A stretch of DNA of 64,000 nt from Dehalococcoidia bacterium (GCA_028285005.1 JANQQP010000037.1:206308-270307), one strand, 5' to 3'. Counted from the stretch's first letter, positions 36,414 to 45,836 are shown. Made by a program: numbers and translations. The notes: generated by a model from the letters alone, not told the origin.

Positions 36414-36587
36414 CCATGCGTATCGCGGAGTTAGAGCCGATGGCGTGCCGTCAGAACCGCATACGGGATTCCTTGAGCTAGAATGAACGTCACGCTTACG
36501 TTCGAGGGCCAACGGGCTGAGGGCCATACTGGCGCGCCCGTCCGACCATCTCTTAGAACTGAAATCTGCTGAACTGGAGTCGATTGC

Positions 36588-38054
36588 TTGAAGGTAACTC
36601 AAGGGGAAACGAAGGACCGGCAGATAGTTCTCCACATAGAGGTGGATGACGAACTGCTGGAGCAGCACCTGGGCAGGGCCCACCAGAAGGTGGCTTCCCG
36701 GGTAAATGTCCCCGGTTTCCGCAAAGGCAAAGCGCCACGATCAGTTGTCGAACGCTTCGTCGGCCGGGAGTACCTGCTGGAAGAGGCGATGGAATCCCTC
36801 GTCCCGGCGGCAGTCAACCTCGCGGTGAAAGAGGAAGACCTTAACGCCTCGGCCACGCCCAGCGTCTCGATCACCGAGCGCGAGCCCGTAGTCAAGATCG
36901 ACGCCACCGTGCCGCTTCCTCCGGAGGCCACTCTTGGCGACTACTCAACCATCAGCTTCGATGACAAGGCCGAAGAGGTCACTGACGAGCAGGTCGAGGA
37001 GTCTGTCAAGCACCTGGTCGAGGCGAACGCCGATTGGAACGATGTTGAGCGTCCTGTTGAGGCCGGCGATCTGATCACCTTCAGCGTCACCGGAAAGGTG
37101 GACGGCGAGACCTTCGTCGAGCAGAAAGACTCACAGTACCTGGCAGAAGCAGACAACCCGAATCCCGTTCCCGGCTTCTCAGAGCAACTCGTTGGAATTG
37201 AGCCAGGCGGCAGCAAGCAGTTCTCGATCGATATTCCTGCCGATTTCGCCCGTTCAGAGCTAGCTGGAAAGAGCGCTGAATTCGACGTTTCAGTGGCCAG
37301 CGTACGCGAAAAGAGCCTTCCTGAACTCAATGACGAGTTGGTGAAAGGACTGGGCGAAGGCATTAACACCGTTGCAGACCTTCGCAGCCGCATTCGCGAA
37401 AACCTCGAAGCGCGCTCTGAACAGGCTCTGCGAGAATCCCTCGAAGAGAAGGTGGTGGATGAGCTTGTTGAGCGTTCGACGTTCGAGCTTGCACCGCTGA
37501 TGATTGAGCATGAGGCCGAGCACGTCCTGCAGGACCAGCAGAACGCCCTTGCGCAGTACAACATCTCGTTCGAGCAGTACATAGCCCAGACCGGCAAGTC
37601 GACCGAAGAGCTGATCGAAGAGGCTAAGAAGACCGCCGAGAGCAGAGTCAAGAGGACTCTGGTCATGGACCGCCTTGCAGAGGCGGAGAAGATTGAGCCC
37701 ACAGACGAGGAGATTGACCAGGAGATCGAGGTCTGGAAGGCCCGTCAGAGTGACGGACAGAGCCGCGGCCACGATGAACCCACGGATGACGAATCGACTC
37801 GAACAGCCGTAGTTGCGGTGCTGAAGCGTCGGAAGGCGATCGACAGGGCGATTGAGATCGCTCAGTCGGACACAAACGGGTCAAAGCCAACTGCCCGAAA
37901 GACCGCCAAAAAGACGACGAAGGCTAAGTCGAAAACGGCGGCAAAGGCGTCAAATAAGAGTGACAAGTCTGCTGAAGCGGACCCAGATGTGGCAACGTCG
38001 GACAAGCCGGAAGCGGCTGATACGGCGGAAAATGTTGAGACGGCAAGCACGTAG
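36588..38054 (+). CDS. tig: Trigger factor with lysine/alanine-rich C-terminal tail
   Basis: A 488-residue ribosome-associated chaperone. The ribosome-binding loop FRKGKAPRSVVERF is intact; a PPIase domain (GDLITFSVTGKVDGETF, PVPGFSEQLVGIEPG) and the long helical chaperone domain follow. The last 60 or so residues, after residue 425, are low in complexity: Lys/Ala/Thr repeats like those of histone H1, then an acidic Asp/Glu stretch. E. coli trigger factor (432 residues) has no such tail. Start is TTG at 36588. It precedes clpP and clpX, the usual tig-clpP-clpX order. Confidence 0.95.
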   Translation: MKVTQGETKDRQIVLHIEVDDELLEQHLGRAHQKVASRVNVPGFRKGKAPRSVVERFVGREYLLEEAMESLVPAAVNLAVKEEDLNASATPSVSITEREPVVKIDATVPLPPEATLGDYSTISFDDKAEEVTDEQVEESVKHLVEANADWNDVERPVEAGDLITFSVTGKVDGETFVEQKDSQYLAEADNPNPVPGFSEQLVGIEPGGSKQFSIDIPADFARSELAGKSAEFDVSVASVREKSLPELNDELVKGLGEGINTVADLRSRIRENLEARSEQALRESLEEKVVDELVERSTFELAPLMIEHEAEHVLQDQQNALAQYNISFEQYIAQTGKSTEELIEEAKKTAESRVKRTLVMDRLAEAEKIEPTDEEIDQEIEVWKARQSDGQSRGHDEPTDDESTRTAVVAVLKRRKAIDRAIEIAQSDTNGSKPTARKTAKKTTKAKSKTAAKASNKSDKSAEADPDVATSDKPEAADTAENVETAST

Positions 38055-38158
38055 CGCAATCACGTAGTACCAGTCCGCAAGTTTGGAAAGAGTGAAGCGA
38101 ATTGTTTAATCCCGGCCTAACTTCACAACTGGGTGGCGAAGCAGAAGGAATAGCGAGA

Positions 38159-38830
38159 ATGACGAGCCAGATGCCAGGCACAGAGATGTGGACGCCTCAA
38201 GTCCCGCAGTCGATCGTCCCGATGGTCATCGAGACAGGCGCACGCGGTGAGCGGGCATATGACATCTACTCACTGCTGCTCAAGGAGCGCATCGTTTTCC
38301 TTGGCACACCGATCAACGCCCAGGTGGCAAACCTGATCGTTGCCCAGCTCCTGTACCTGGCGTCTGACGACCCGGATCGAGACATCAGCCTGTACATCAA
38401 CTCTCCCGGTGGTGAGGTGTACTCAGGCATGGCGATCTACGACACGATTCGCTCGGTACCGTGTGATGTTTCGACAATTTCAGTCGGCCTGTGCGCCAGC
38501 TTTGGCACTATCCTGCTGACCGCCGGCGAGCCAGGCAAAAGGTACGCGCTGCCGAACTCGACGATACATATGCACCAGCCGCTTAGCGGCACGCAAGGGC
38601 AGGCGTCTGACATCGAGATTCACGCCAGGGAGGTCCTGAGACTTCAGGACTCGCTCAGGCAGATCATCGCTGACAGCACCGGACAGAGTTACGAGCGGGT
38701 GGCGAGGGACTCCGACCGTGACTTCTGGCTGAACGCAGAGCAGGCCGCCGAGTATGGCCTCGTAGACGAGGTGCTCAAGGTGGCGGAGAAGGACAAGTCG
38801 AAAGAGGGGAGTTCCAACGGCACGAGCTAA
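38159..38830 (+). CDS. clpP: ATP-dependent Clp protease proteolytic subunit ClpP
   Basis: A serine protease subunit that forms the 14-mer degradation chamber. The catalytic Ser lies in [11 protein letters not shown] and His in [10 protein letters not shown]; the Asp lies in the following segment. The oxyanion-side residues differ slightly from the usual GQAASMGA. The ATG at 38159 is chosen because AGAAGGA lies about 9 nt upstream; a TTG at 38102 would add 19 residues and cannot be excluded. It lies between tig and clpX. Confidence 0.94.
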   Translation: MTSQMPGTEMWTPQVPQSIVPMVIETGARGERAYDIYSLLLKERIVFLGTPINAQVANLIVAQLLYLASDDPDRDISLYINSPGGEVYSGMAIYDTIRSVPCDVSTISVGLCASFGTILLTAGEPGKRYALPNSTIHMHQPLSGTQGQASDIEIHAREVLRLQDSLRQIIADSTGQSYERVARDSDRDFWLNAEQAAEYGLVDEVLKVAEKDKSKEGSSNGTS

Positions 38831-38892
38831 TTACGGCCAGCGGAACGTTATCGGTATCAAATCCTCAGTTGTCTCCCGGCAGCAGGTATTGA

Positions 38893-40182
38893 ATGGCTGA
38901 CTCTCACAACAACGGCGAAAACCACGACTCCTACGATTGCTCGTTCTGCGGAAAGCCGCAGGACGCAGTCAAGCGGCTCATTGCAGGCCCTTCCAAGATC
39001 TTTATCTGCAACGAGTGCGTTGGCCGGTGTCAGCAGATCATCTCTGACGACCGTCCCGTGGTTACGCCGCAGTCCAAGCCGACCACTCCAAGAGAGATCT
39101 TCGAGCGCTTGAATGAGTACGTGATTGGGCAGGAACGGGCCAAACGCGTCATCAGCGTTGGCGTTTACAACCACTACAAGCGCATCTGGTTTGGCACTGA
39201 AGACCCGGACGTGGAGCTTCAGAAGACCAACATGCTGCTCGTGGGCCCGACGGGCTGTGGAAAGACCCACCTTGCGCAGACTCTCGCCCGGATTCTTGAC
39301 GTGCCGTTCGCTATCTCCGATGCCACGTCTCTGACCGAGGCAGGATACGTCGGTGAGGACGTAGAGAACATTCTCCTGCGCCTGATCCAGAACGCCGAGT
39401 TCGACATGGCTCGCGCTGAGCAGGGCATCATCTACATCGACGAAGTGGACAAGATCGCTCGCAAGGGCGCAAACCCGTCCATCACTCGAGACGTTTCAGG
39501 TGAGGGTGTCCAGCAGGCGCTGCTGAAGATCCTGGAGGGCGCAGTTGTGAATGTGCCGCCGCAGGGCGGACGCAAGCACCCGCACCAGGAGTTCATCCAG
39601 ATCGACACCTCAAACATCCTGTTCGTGCTTGGTGGAGCGTTCGAGGGCCTTGAAGAGATCCTTCGCAAGCGTGCCGCCAATGGCGAGTCGAACCTGGGCT
39701 TCGGCGCCAAGACGACGCGGGCCGAGACCAGCGACAATGTCGACTACACGGGCGTTGCCGCTGCGGACCTGATGCAGTTCGGGTTCATCCCCGAGTTCAT
39801 CGGCCGAGTTCCGCTCGTCGTCGGTCTCTCAGACCTGACGAAGGACGAGTTGATCCGGGTGCTCAGGGAGCCGAAGAACGCCCTGGTGCGCCAGTACGAA
39901 GCGCTGTTCAAGATGGACGGCGTGGAGCTGGTCTTCGAAGACTCAGCGCTGGCACGCACGGCGGAGGTCGCCAAGGAGCGCAAGGCCGGAGCTCGTGGAC
40001 TGCGATCCATCGTCGAAGAGCTACTCATCGACGTGATGTACGAGCTGCCGTCTATGAATGGCGTCAAGCAGTGCATCGTCGAAGGCGACACGGTCACCGC
40101 ACAGCAGTGGCCGAAGATTCTCGATGAGGCAGGTAAGCGACTCGACACCAAGCTGCCGCCGCACCGCCAGACAGCCGCTTAG
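38893..40182 (+). CDS. clpX: Clp protease ATP-binding subunit ClpX
   Basis: A 429-residue AAA+ unfoldase for ClpP. The N-terminal zinc-binding domain has C16, C19, C39 and C42; Walker A is GPTGCGKT, Walker B is [10 protein letters not shown], and the [23 protein letters not shown] stretch of the pore/sensor region is present (seen here as [17 protein letters not shown]). The IGF-type ClpP-contact loop reads [11 protein letters not shown] nearby. It follows clpP by 62 bp and ends in a strong terminator. Confidence 0.97.
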   Translation: MADSHNNGENHDSYDCSFCGKPQDAVKRLIAGPSKIFICNECVGRCQQIISDDRPVVTPQSKPTTPREIFERLNEYVIGQERAKRVISVGVYNHYKRIWFGTEDPDVELQKTNMLLVGPTGCGKTHLAQTLARILDVPFAISDATSLTEAGYVGEDVENILLRLIQNAEFDMARAEQGIIYIDEVDKIARKGANPSITRDVSGEGVQQALLKILEGAVVNVPPQGGRKHPHQEFIQIDTSNILFVLGGAFEGLEEILRKRAANGESNLGFGAKTTRAETSDNVDYTGVAAADLMQFGFIPEFIGRVPLVVGLSDLTKDELIRVLREPKNALVRQYEALFKMDGVELVFEDSALARTAEVAKERKAGARGLRSIVEELLIDVMYELPSMNGVKQCIVEGDTVTAQQWPKILDEAGKRLDTKLPPHRQTAA

Positions 40183-40206
40183 GCGAACCGACTAAAACGA
40201 AAACAG

Positions 40207-40244
40207 AAGCGCCTCTGCGATAACTCGCAGAGGCGCTTTCTTGT
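40207..40244. terminator. Terminator between clpX and the formyltransferase gene
   Basis: A perfect 14-bp stem (40207-40220 with 40225-40238) and a TAAC loop, then TCTTGTT. Flanking A and T residues allow use from both converging genes. Confidence 0.88.
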
Positions 40245-40251
40245 TGTGGTG

Positions 40252-41040
40252 CTAAACAGTAATCAACCGTGCCTCGACCTCGCTGGTGAGATCAATAGCA
40301 TCGGTCTGCGCCGCGGCATCGAGGCTGATCCTGCCATCTGAGATCGCCTTCAGCGTCTCGACCACAAGCGGGCGCTCCCGGATCAAACCCATCTCGCGCA
40401 GCTTGACGAATAATGGGTGACTCTCATCCGCGTCCGCCTTCAACTGCTCGACATCCTGCCCGGCGACCCCACGCCAGAGTGAGTCCAACCCGGAGCCGCG
40501 AGTGCCGAAGCGGCAGTAGGACAGCACCGGGCCTCCGTCCACCTCTTCGGTGACGATATGCACCATTGCGCCCGTCTCCTCGGCGCCGGTCGAGATCAGC
40601 TCCCAGATCACGTTCTGCCACATACCGGCGGGGCCGTCCGGCAGGGCAGGGTGAAGGTTGATCATCAGGTGCTCCCGGCAGAGCAGCGGGGCGATCAGCA
40701 TATAGCCGGCGTTCACAGTCATCTCGACTTCGAACGGCTCGATCAACTCCAGCACGGCACGGTCGAATTCTTCTCGCAGCTCAGACCAGCGCCGGTTGTC
40801 ATGCTCCTTCCTGAAGCGACGGGACGAGAGCGTAACGACCGGGATGCCGTGGCTCTCGGCAAATGCGATGAAACGGTCGGAACCGGCTGCCTGGCCCTTC
40901 TCGCGATTGCAGAACACAAACTCGATCCGGGCGTGCAGTTCGCCTGACTCGATTGCATCAAGCGTTGCCTTCAGCAGGCCGTAGGAGCCTTCGCCTCTAC
41001 CGGTGGAGAACCAGCCAAGCCTGAGAGGTTTGGCGGTCAA
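40252..41040 (-). CDS. Formyltransferase-family protein, PurN-like
   Basis: A 262-residue protein of the formyl-transferase fold. The N-terminus (LRLGWFSTGRGEGSYGLLKATLDAI) and the segment MINLHPALPDGP with GAMVHIVTEEVDGGPVL match phosphoribosylglycinamide formyltransferase, which uses 10-formyl-THF in purine synthesis; His in NLHPALP is the catalytic-type residue. The core is divergent and longer than PurN (about 210), with extra residues at both ends, so another formyl acceptor is possible. It overlaps xseB by 4 bp (ATGA), in a leftward group with xseA. Confidence 0.8.
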   Translation of the reverse strand: MTAKPLRLGWFSTGRGEGSYGLLKATLDAIESGELHARIEFVFCNREKGQAAGSDRFIAFAESHGIPVVTLSSRRFRKEHDNRRWSELREEFDRAVLELIEPFEVEMTVNAGYMLIAPLLCREHLMINLHPALPDGPAGMWQNVIWELISTGAEETGAMVHIVTEEVDGGPVLSYCRFGTRGSGLDSLWRGVAGQDVEQLKADADESHPLFVKLREMGLIRERPLVVETLKAISDGRISLDAAAQTDAIDLTSEVEARLITV

Positions 41041-41321
41041 ACCTGTGCCTCATCGTCAGCGGAGTCTTCGTCTCCGGGCACGAGATTCATCTGCTCGGCG
41101 AAGTTCGACTTCAGTCGCGTGATCTTCAGCTCGGCGCTGCTCAGGAGTTCATTGCAGCTCTTTGCCAGCTTCATCCCCTCTTCGAACAGGCCTGAAGCCT
41201 CATCCAGAGTCAGCTGCCCTTCTTCAAGCTTGCGAACGACCTCTTCAAGCCGGGTGAACGACGACTCGAACGTGGCCGCCCGAGAACTGCTCTTCTTGCC
41301 AGTGCTCTTGTCGGTCGTCAT
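41037..41321 (-). CDS. xseB: Exodeoxyribonuclease VII small subunit
   Basis: A 94-residue helical subunit of exonuclease VII. The conserved core FTRLEEVVRKLEEGQLTLDEA and LFEEGMKLAKSCNELL are diagnostic. A short Ser/Lys-rich head and acidic tail flank the core. It lies downstream of xseA, 63 bp away, and overlaps the formyltransferase gene. Confidence 0.94.
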   Translation of the reverse strand: MTTDKSTGKKSSSRAATFESSFTRLEEVVRKLEEGQLTLDEASGLFEEGMKLAKSCNELLSSAELKITRLKSNFAEQMNLVPGDEDSADDEAQV

Positions 41322-41384
41322 AGATCACGAACATCCAGTCTCATTTAGGGCTTGGTTACAGAAGCGTCTGCACAGGCAGAAAGT

Positions 41385-42623
41385 TTAACCCGGCTTCGAT
41401 GACCGGTCACTGGTCCGGACGTCGTTTGCGACCGCATCGATTTCGCCGTCGCTCAGCGTGATCTCTAGCTCGTCGCCGGGAGTCACGTCGGCGATCGCAA
41501 CTGCGACAGGTCCGTCCTTGACCCGAACGATTGAGTATCCACGCCCGAGGATCTGCTCAGGTCCCAGCACCCCAAGCTGCGCCTCCAGCCTCTGCACATC
41601 CTGCTTTCTCGAGTCGATGATGCGAGTCGCCGCCAGCTTTGCCCTTGTCAGCAGGTCATCGACGCGCTGCCGTGGCGTGTTCGTGTCGGGGGCTCTGTAC
41701 TCCATCCTGTCCAGCAGGAACTCCAGTTCAACGCGCTTTTCGCGCACAAGCCTCTGGACCGCCTGCTGCATCAACGCGGCGTAACCGGCGACCTCACGAG
41801 AAAGCTCATATACGTCGGGAGCTATGATCTCGGCGGCAGCAGACGGAGTCGGCGCTCGCACATCTGCAACGAAGTCAGCGATTGTGTAGTCGGTCTCGTG
41901 GCCGATAGCGCTGACCAGAGGGACATTGCAACTGAAGATTGCCCGAGCCACCATCTCCTCGTTGAACGGCCAGAGGTCCTCCAGCGAACCGCCGCCGCGG
42001 GCGACCACGACCACATCAATGTCATCCATGGCATTGACCGCTGTGATCGCCCTGACAATCTCCGGCGCCGCCGCTTCGCCCTGCACAGCAGTCGGTATCA
42101 GGACCAGTTCTGCCAGCGGATAGCGGCGCGAGAGGACGTTCAGAATGTCCTGGATTACGGCACCGCTCGGCGAGGTGATCACGGCGATCTTCGATGGGAA
42201 ATAAGGCAACTGGCGCTTGCGGGTTGGGTCGAACAGCCCCTCTTTCTCCAGACTTGCCCGCAACGCCTCGAACGCCTGCTGTAGCGCGCCGATACCATCC
42301 GGCTGGACGCGATCGACATAGATCTGCATATCGCCGCGGGCGGTGTAGACGGAAACCTTGCCGTGAACGATCACCTGCGAGCCGTCGGCGATGAACTCGC
42401 CCCCCCGGCCGTATCGAAACATCACGCAGCTAAGCGCCGACTCCTCATCGCGCAGTGTGAAGTAGTGGTGACCGGAAGACGGGTGCCGGTAGTTCGAGAC
42501 CTCACCGCTGATCGTCAGATCAGCGAGAGTCGGGCTGGACTCCAGGTAATCCTTGATGAGCGCGCTTACCTGCGAGACGGAGTAGATCGTCTCGGGTGGT
42601 GCAGTGTCGGAGTGTTCAAGCAT
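41385..42623 (-). CDS. xseA: Exodeoxyribonuclease VII large subunit
   Basis: A 412-residue nuclease subunit that degrades single-stranded DNA. It has an N-terminal OB fold (SQVSALIKDYLESSPTLADLTISGEVSNY is the typical start, in part SGEVSNYRHPSSGHHYFTL) and the catalytic domain with AVITSPSGAVIQDILNVL, VVARGGGSLEDLWPFNEE and SAIGHETDYTIADFVAD. The ATG at 42623 has an adequate upstream context. It leads a leftward group with xseB and the formyltransferase. Confidence 0.95.
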   Translation of the reverse strand: MLEHSDTAPPETIYSVSQVSALIKDYLESSPTLADLTISGEVSNYRHPSSGHHYFTLRDEESALSCVMFRYGRGGEFIADGSQVIVHGKVSVYTARGDMQIYVDRVQPDGIGALQQAFEALRASLEKEGLFDPTRKRQLPYFPSKIAVITSPSGAVIQDILNVLSRRYPLAELVLIPTAVQGEAAAPEIVRAITAVNAMDDIDVVVVARGGGSLEDLWPFNEEMVARAIFSCNVPLVSAIGHETDYTIADFVADVRAPTPSAAAEIIAPDVYELSREVAGYAALMQQAVQRLVREKRVELEFLLDRMEYRAPDTNTPRQRVDDLLTRAKLAATRIIDSRKQDVQRLEAQLGVLGPEQILGRGYSIVRVKDGPVAVAIADVTPGDELEITLSDGEIDAVANDVRTSDRSSKPG

Positions 42624-42629
42624 CTGTCT

Positions 42630-42797
42630 TCAGGTTCGAATTACTGGCGGATCGACTTTATCAAGGATGCTGAGGTGCCAGCGGCCTATCGCGTCTTCCC
42701 ATCGTGCTTTCATGGCCTCACGCAACGCGCATGCGTCCAGCGCTGTGGCTGACCGGTCTGGAGATAGCCTTGGAATGAGACTTAAACCAGAGTCCAC
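42630..42797 (-). CDS. Possible short ORF (55 codons) ahead of xseA
   Basis: A GTG-initiated frame of 55 codons with GGGA 5 nt upstream; its stop lies 6 nt before the xseA start. The second half reads as a helix (residues 27-49, containing MKARWEDAIGRWHL). Third-codon positions are clearly less GC-rich than in neighbours, especially in the first half, so it may be chance. I do not recognise it. If real, it would be coupled to xseA. Confidence 0.25.
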   Translation of the reverse strand: MDSGLSLIPRLSPDRSATALDACALREAMKARWEDAIGRWHLSILDKVDPPVIRT

Positions 42798-42847
42798 ATT
42801 TTCCCGGATGAGAAAGCTGTGTCGGTGTACTAGGACCAGGTGGTGCG

Positions 42848-43756
42848 ATGATGAATGCTAGAACAGTGACCGGGGCCGGACTGATCGCCCTGGCAATCGG
42901 GCTGGTCGTGAACTCGGTGCTGGGTCCGCTCTGGCTGGACGTGATCGAGTACAGGTTCTCGGAGTCTCTCATCAACCAGGGCATTGGACTGGACTTCGTG
43001 TCGCTGGTGCTGGTCGCGCCGACAGCGCTCATTGCGGGCATCCTGATCCTGCGTGAGCGATCTCGCGGCTACCTGCTCGCTCTTGGCCCGGCAGCGTACG
43101 CCGCCTACATGTCCGTCCAATACTCGATCGGGCCTGAGTATCTGAACCTGAACGGAAACAATGAACAGTTTCTGCTGCTTCATCTCGCTCTTTTCATAGT
43201 CTCGGTAGTGTCACTGACGCTGACTTGGTCCGGATTGGCTGCTGGTTCTGAGCGCGAACTCAGCTCCAGGTGGCGGCGGACGTTCGGGGTGGTGTTACTG
43301 GTGGCCGGAGCGTTGCTGATTCTTCGATACACCCCGACGCTGGCTGAGGCCGTCGCTGGAGATCCCCAGTTCTCCGAGTACCGGGAAAACGCCACGAGCT
43401 ACTTCTTGATCACCTGGATGGACCTCGGACTTTTCATGCCGCTATCGCTGGCGACGGGTATCGGCCTGCTTCGTAGCTCTGCATGGGCGTTGAACGCGGC
43501 ATACGGGTTGATCAACTGGTTTGCTCTTACCGGGACTGCGGTGGCGGCGATGGCCGTGGTGATGCAGATCAGGGACGACCCTGACGCATCAGTTGGCGCA
43601 GTCATCGGCTTCGTGATCGTGGCCGCCATCTCGCTAGGGCTCTGGGCAGCGCTTCACGTCAAGATGTTCGCCGGCCCACGCTCTGTGAGTTCAGAACAGC
43701 CGCGGGAGTCCCTGTCGGAGGTTCCACCGACCACCGCCAGCCCCCTGCCGCGCTGA
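42848..43756 (+). CDS. Multi-pass membrane protein of unknown function
   Basis: A 302-residue protein with about eight hydrophobic helices spread along its length, a short Arg/Ser-containing loop between helices 4 and 5 (SERELSSRWRRTF) and a hydrophilic Pro/Ser-rich tail. I do not recognise a family or a catalytic motif. ATG codons occur at 42848 and 42851; the first is used. It is convergent with efp, whose gene ends 15 bp away, and divergent from xseA. Confidence 0.75.
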   Translation: MMNARTVTGAGLIALAIGLVVNSVLGPLWLDVIEYRFSESLINQGIGLDFVSLVLVAPTALIAGILILRERSRGYLLALGPAAYAAYMSVQYSIGPEYLNLNGNNEQFLLLHLALFIVSVVSLTLTWSGLAAGSERELSSRWRRTFGVVLLVAGALLILRYTPTLAEAVAGDPQFSEYRENATSYFLITWMDLGLFMPLSLATGIGLLRSSAWALNAAYGLINWFALTGTAVAAMAVVMQIRDDPDASVGAVIGFVIVAAISLGLWAALHVKMFAGPRSVSSEQPRESLSEVPPTTASPLPR

Positions 43757-43770
43757 GGCGTTAAGAGGTT

Positions 43771-44334
43771 CTAGTCAGCTCGGCCGAGGTACTCGCCGGT
43801 TGTCGTGTTCACCGAAACTCGGTCGCCCTGGTTCACGAATAGCGGCACCTGCAGCGTGAGCCCGGTGCTCGTGGTGGCGGGCTTGTTCGCACTGCTCTGC
43901 GTGTCGCCGCGGAGACCGGTCTCAGTCTGCGCAATCTCAAGCACCACTGAAGGCGGTAGCTCGACCAGCACAGGCTTCTCATCGTAGAACAGCGCCTCGA
44001 TGGAGTCGCCCTCGGAGATGTACTTCAGCGCATCACCCAGAAGGTCGTCACTCATCTGGAACTGCTCGTAGGTCGACTCGTCCATGAAGGTGAAGAGGTC
44101 GCCATCCGCGTACAGGTACTGAACAGACCGGCGCTCAGTCGGCGCAGCGGTCAGCTTCTGGTTGCCCGGCAGCTTACGCTCGTACACGTTGCCGGTGCTA
44201 ATCTGCCGCACCTTAAGCGTGAGCGTCGGTGGCGCTTTCGGAGCTTGCCTGTGCTGCCAGTCGAGAATCTGGAACAGGTCATCGTCCAGCAAGATCGTCA
44301 TGTTGCGACGGATTTCACTCGATGAGATTGTCAT
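43771..44334 (-). CDS. efp: Elongation factor P
   Basis: A 187-residue three-domain factor that relieves ribosome stalling at polyproline. KOW-like domain I, and the conserved RRSVQYLYADGDLFTFMDESTYEQF and C-terminal GDTQSSANKPAT with VPLFVNQGDRVSVNT all fit. The modified-loop tip reads QAPKAPPTL, with Lys where E. coli has modified Lys34, but the surrounding glycines are replaced by Ala and Pro. Such proline-flanked lysine loops occur in EF-P that works without modification; that is inference. It is the last gene of the leftward dprA-topA-xer-aroQ-efp series. Confidence 0.95.
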   Translation of the reverse strand: MTISSSEIRRNMTILLDDDLFQILDWQHRQAPKAPPTLTLKVRQISTGNVYERKLPGNQKLTAAPTERRSVQYLYADGDLFTFMDESTYEQFQMSDDLLGDALKYISEGDSIEALFYDEKPVLVELPPSVVLEIAQTETGLRGDTQSSANKPATTSTGLTLQVPLFVNQGDRVSVNTTTGEYLGRAD

Positions 44335-44343
44335 CTGGTCTGT

Positions 44344-44790
44344 TTACTCTTTTGCTTCTTTGATGTGCTCAGCCAGGAACTCGAGCGCATATATGTATCC
44401 GCGCCAACCCAGTCCCGCGACCTGGCCTACGGCGTACGGAGCGATCACGGAGTGACGGCGGAACTCTTCGCGGCCATGAATGTTCGAGATGTGAACCTCG
44501 ATGACCGGCAATCCAGAGTCGAGCAGCGCGTCCAGGATCGAGTATCCCACCTGGGTGAGCGCGCCGCCGTTAATTATGACACCGTCCGCCCCGCCTGAGG
44601 CTTCCTGGATGTGGTCGACGATACCGCCCTCGTGATTCGACTGGAAGAACGAGGTCTCGATGCCCAACTCGCCGCCTCGCTTGGCGATAGCCGCGTTGAT
44701 CTCATCAAGCGTGATGCTGCCGTAGTGGCCGCTGTCTCGCTTGCCGAGGTTATTCAGATTTGGCCCGTTGATTACCAGGATCTTCGTCAT
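44344..44790 (-). CDS. aroQ: 3-dehydroquinate dehydratase type II
   Basis: A 148-residue enzyme of the shikimate pathway. The start INGPNLNNLGKRDSGHYG holds the Arg and the catalytic Tyr, and EVHISNIHGREEFRRHS holds the catalytic His. However the usual THTS segment reads TQVG, so a substrate-binding His is replaced by Gln (INGGALTQVG). Activity is likely but the change is worth noting. It overlaps the Xer gene by 4 bp and precedes efp by 9 bp. Confidence 0.92.
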   Translation of the reverse strand: MTKILVINGPNLNNLGKRDSGHYGSITLDEINAAIAKRGGELGIETSFFQSNHEGGIVDHIQEASGGADGVIINGGALTQVGYSILDALLDSGLPVIEVHISNIHGREEFRRHSVIAPYAVGQVAGLGWRGYIYALEFLAEHIKEAKE

Positions 44791-45836
44791 ATCGTTTCCG
44801 TGCCCGCCGTCGGCAGTTCGTCGCCATCTGGCTCATAGCGTATCTGATCGCCATCAAAGTCGTCCGGCTCTTCCCGCTGCATTTCGGTCTTCCGTTGTGC
44901 CCGAGGATGCGCCGACTCGTAGACTTTACGAGCCTGAGCGGTTGAGACATGTGTGTAGACCTGCGTAGTTGCGGGACTTGCGTGTCCCAGCAGGTCCTGG
45001 ACCACCCGAAGATCGGCGCCGCCGTCCAGCATGTGCGTTGCGAAGCTGTGGCGCAGTGTGTGAGTGTGAAAGTCAGGGTCGAGACCGGCCTTCACGGCAC
45101 AACGTTTCACGATCTGCTGCATGCTTCGCACACTCAACCTGCCGCCGTACTGGTTCAGGAATAGAGCATCTCCGCTGCGGCTGCGCGACCACTTGAGCCT
45201 AACCTCGGACAGGTAGCGTTCAATCCACTCGATCGCCTGACGGCCGAGCAGGGTGATCCTGGGTTTCGCTCCCTTTCCAACAACTCTTACCTCACGGCCC
45301 TGACGGTCCAGGTCCTGCATATCCAGCGAATGCGCTTCGCTGACGCGGAGCCCGGCTCCGTACAGCGTTTCCAGTAGCGCGCGATCGCGGACACCGGCAG
45401 GGCGGGATGTATCAGGCGCGTTAATCATCCCGGCAATCTCGTCTGCCGAGACGATCACCGGCAGTCGACTCTGCAGCTTCGGAGCGGAGACGGAGCCCGT
45501 CTGGTTGGTCGAGACGATCTCCCGGTCTGTCAGGAAGTTGTAGAAGGCCCTTAGCGCAGTTAGCTTTCGTGCCATGCTCGGACGTTCGTATCCGATATCG
45601 AGCAGCCATGACAGGTAGCCGCGCAGGAACAGGCGATCAGCCCTGTCGAGACTCGATGCGCCCTTCAGGTCGAGGTACTCGAAGAAGGGCGTGAGGTCGT
45701 TTAGGTAGTTGCGGACCGTCAGCGGGGCGAGCTGTCGAGCGGTGCGGAGGTGCTGTTCATAATCCCGCACATGAAGCGCCCACGGCTTGCCCTTGATCGA
45801 GTGGTTGAGACCGGGAAGGTGCGTGCGAGTGGTCAT
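44787..45836 (-). CDS. xer: Tyrosine recombinase XerC/XerD type
   Basis: A 349-residue site-specific recombinase that resolves chromosome dimers at dif. An N-terminal core-binding SAM-like domain (DYEQHLRTARQLAPLTVRNY) is followed by the catalytic domain with Arg in GAGLRVSEAHSLD, HTLRHSFATHML (His, Arg), the second His in LLGHASPATTQ, and the nucleophile Tyr in VYTHVS. The acidic tail of about 45 residues after the Tyr is longer than in XerC/D. One Xer gene is seen here; whether a second exists elsewhere is unknown. ATG at 45836 is used; a TTG nine bases upstream is possible. Confidence 0.92.
   Translation of the reverse strand: MTTRTHLPGLNHSIKGKPWALHVRDYEQHLRTARQLAPLTVRNYLNDLTPFFEYLDLKGASSLDRADRLFLRGYLSWLLDIGYERPSMARKLTALRAFYNFLTDREIVSTNQTGSVSAPKLQSRLPVIVSADEIAGMINAPDTSRPAGVRDRALLETLYGAGLRVSEAHSLDMQDLDRQGREVRVVGKGAKPRITLLGRQAIEWIERYLSEVRLKWSRSRSGDALFLNQYGGRLSVRSMQQIVKRCAVKAGLDPDFHTHTLRHSFATHMLDGGADLRVVQDLLGHASPATTQVYTHVSTAQARKVYESAHPRAQRKTEMQREEPDDFDGDQIRYEPDGDELPTAGTETI

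Noticed and set aside
42632..42650. GGTTCGAATTAC motif like a tRNA T arm
   Set aside because: No acceptor or anticodon stem lies at the expected positions.
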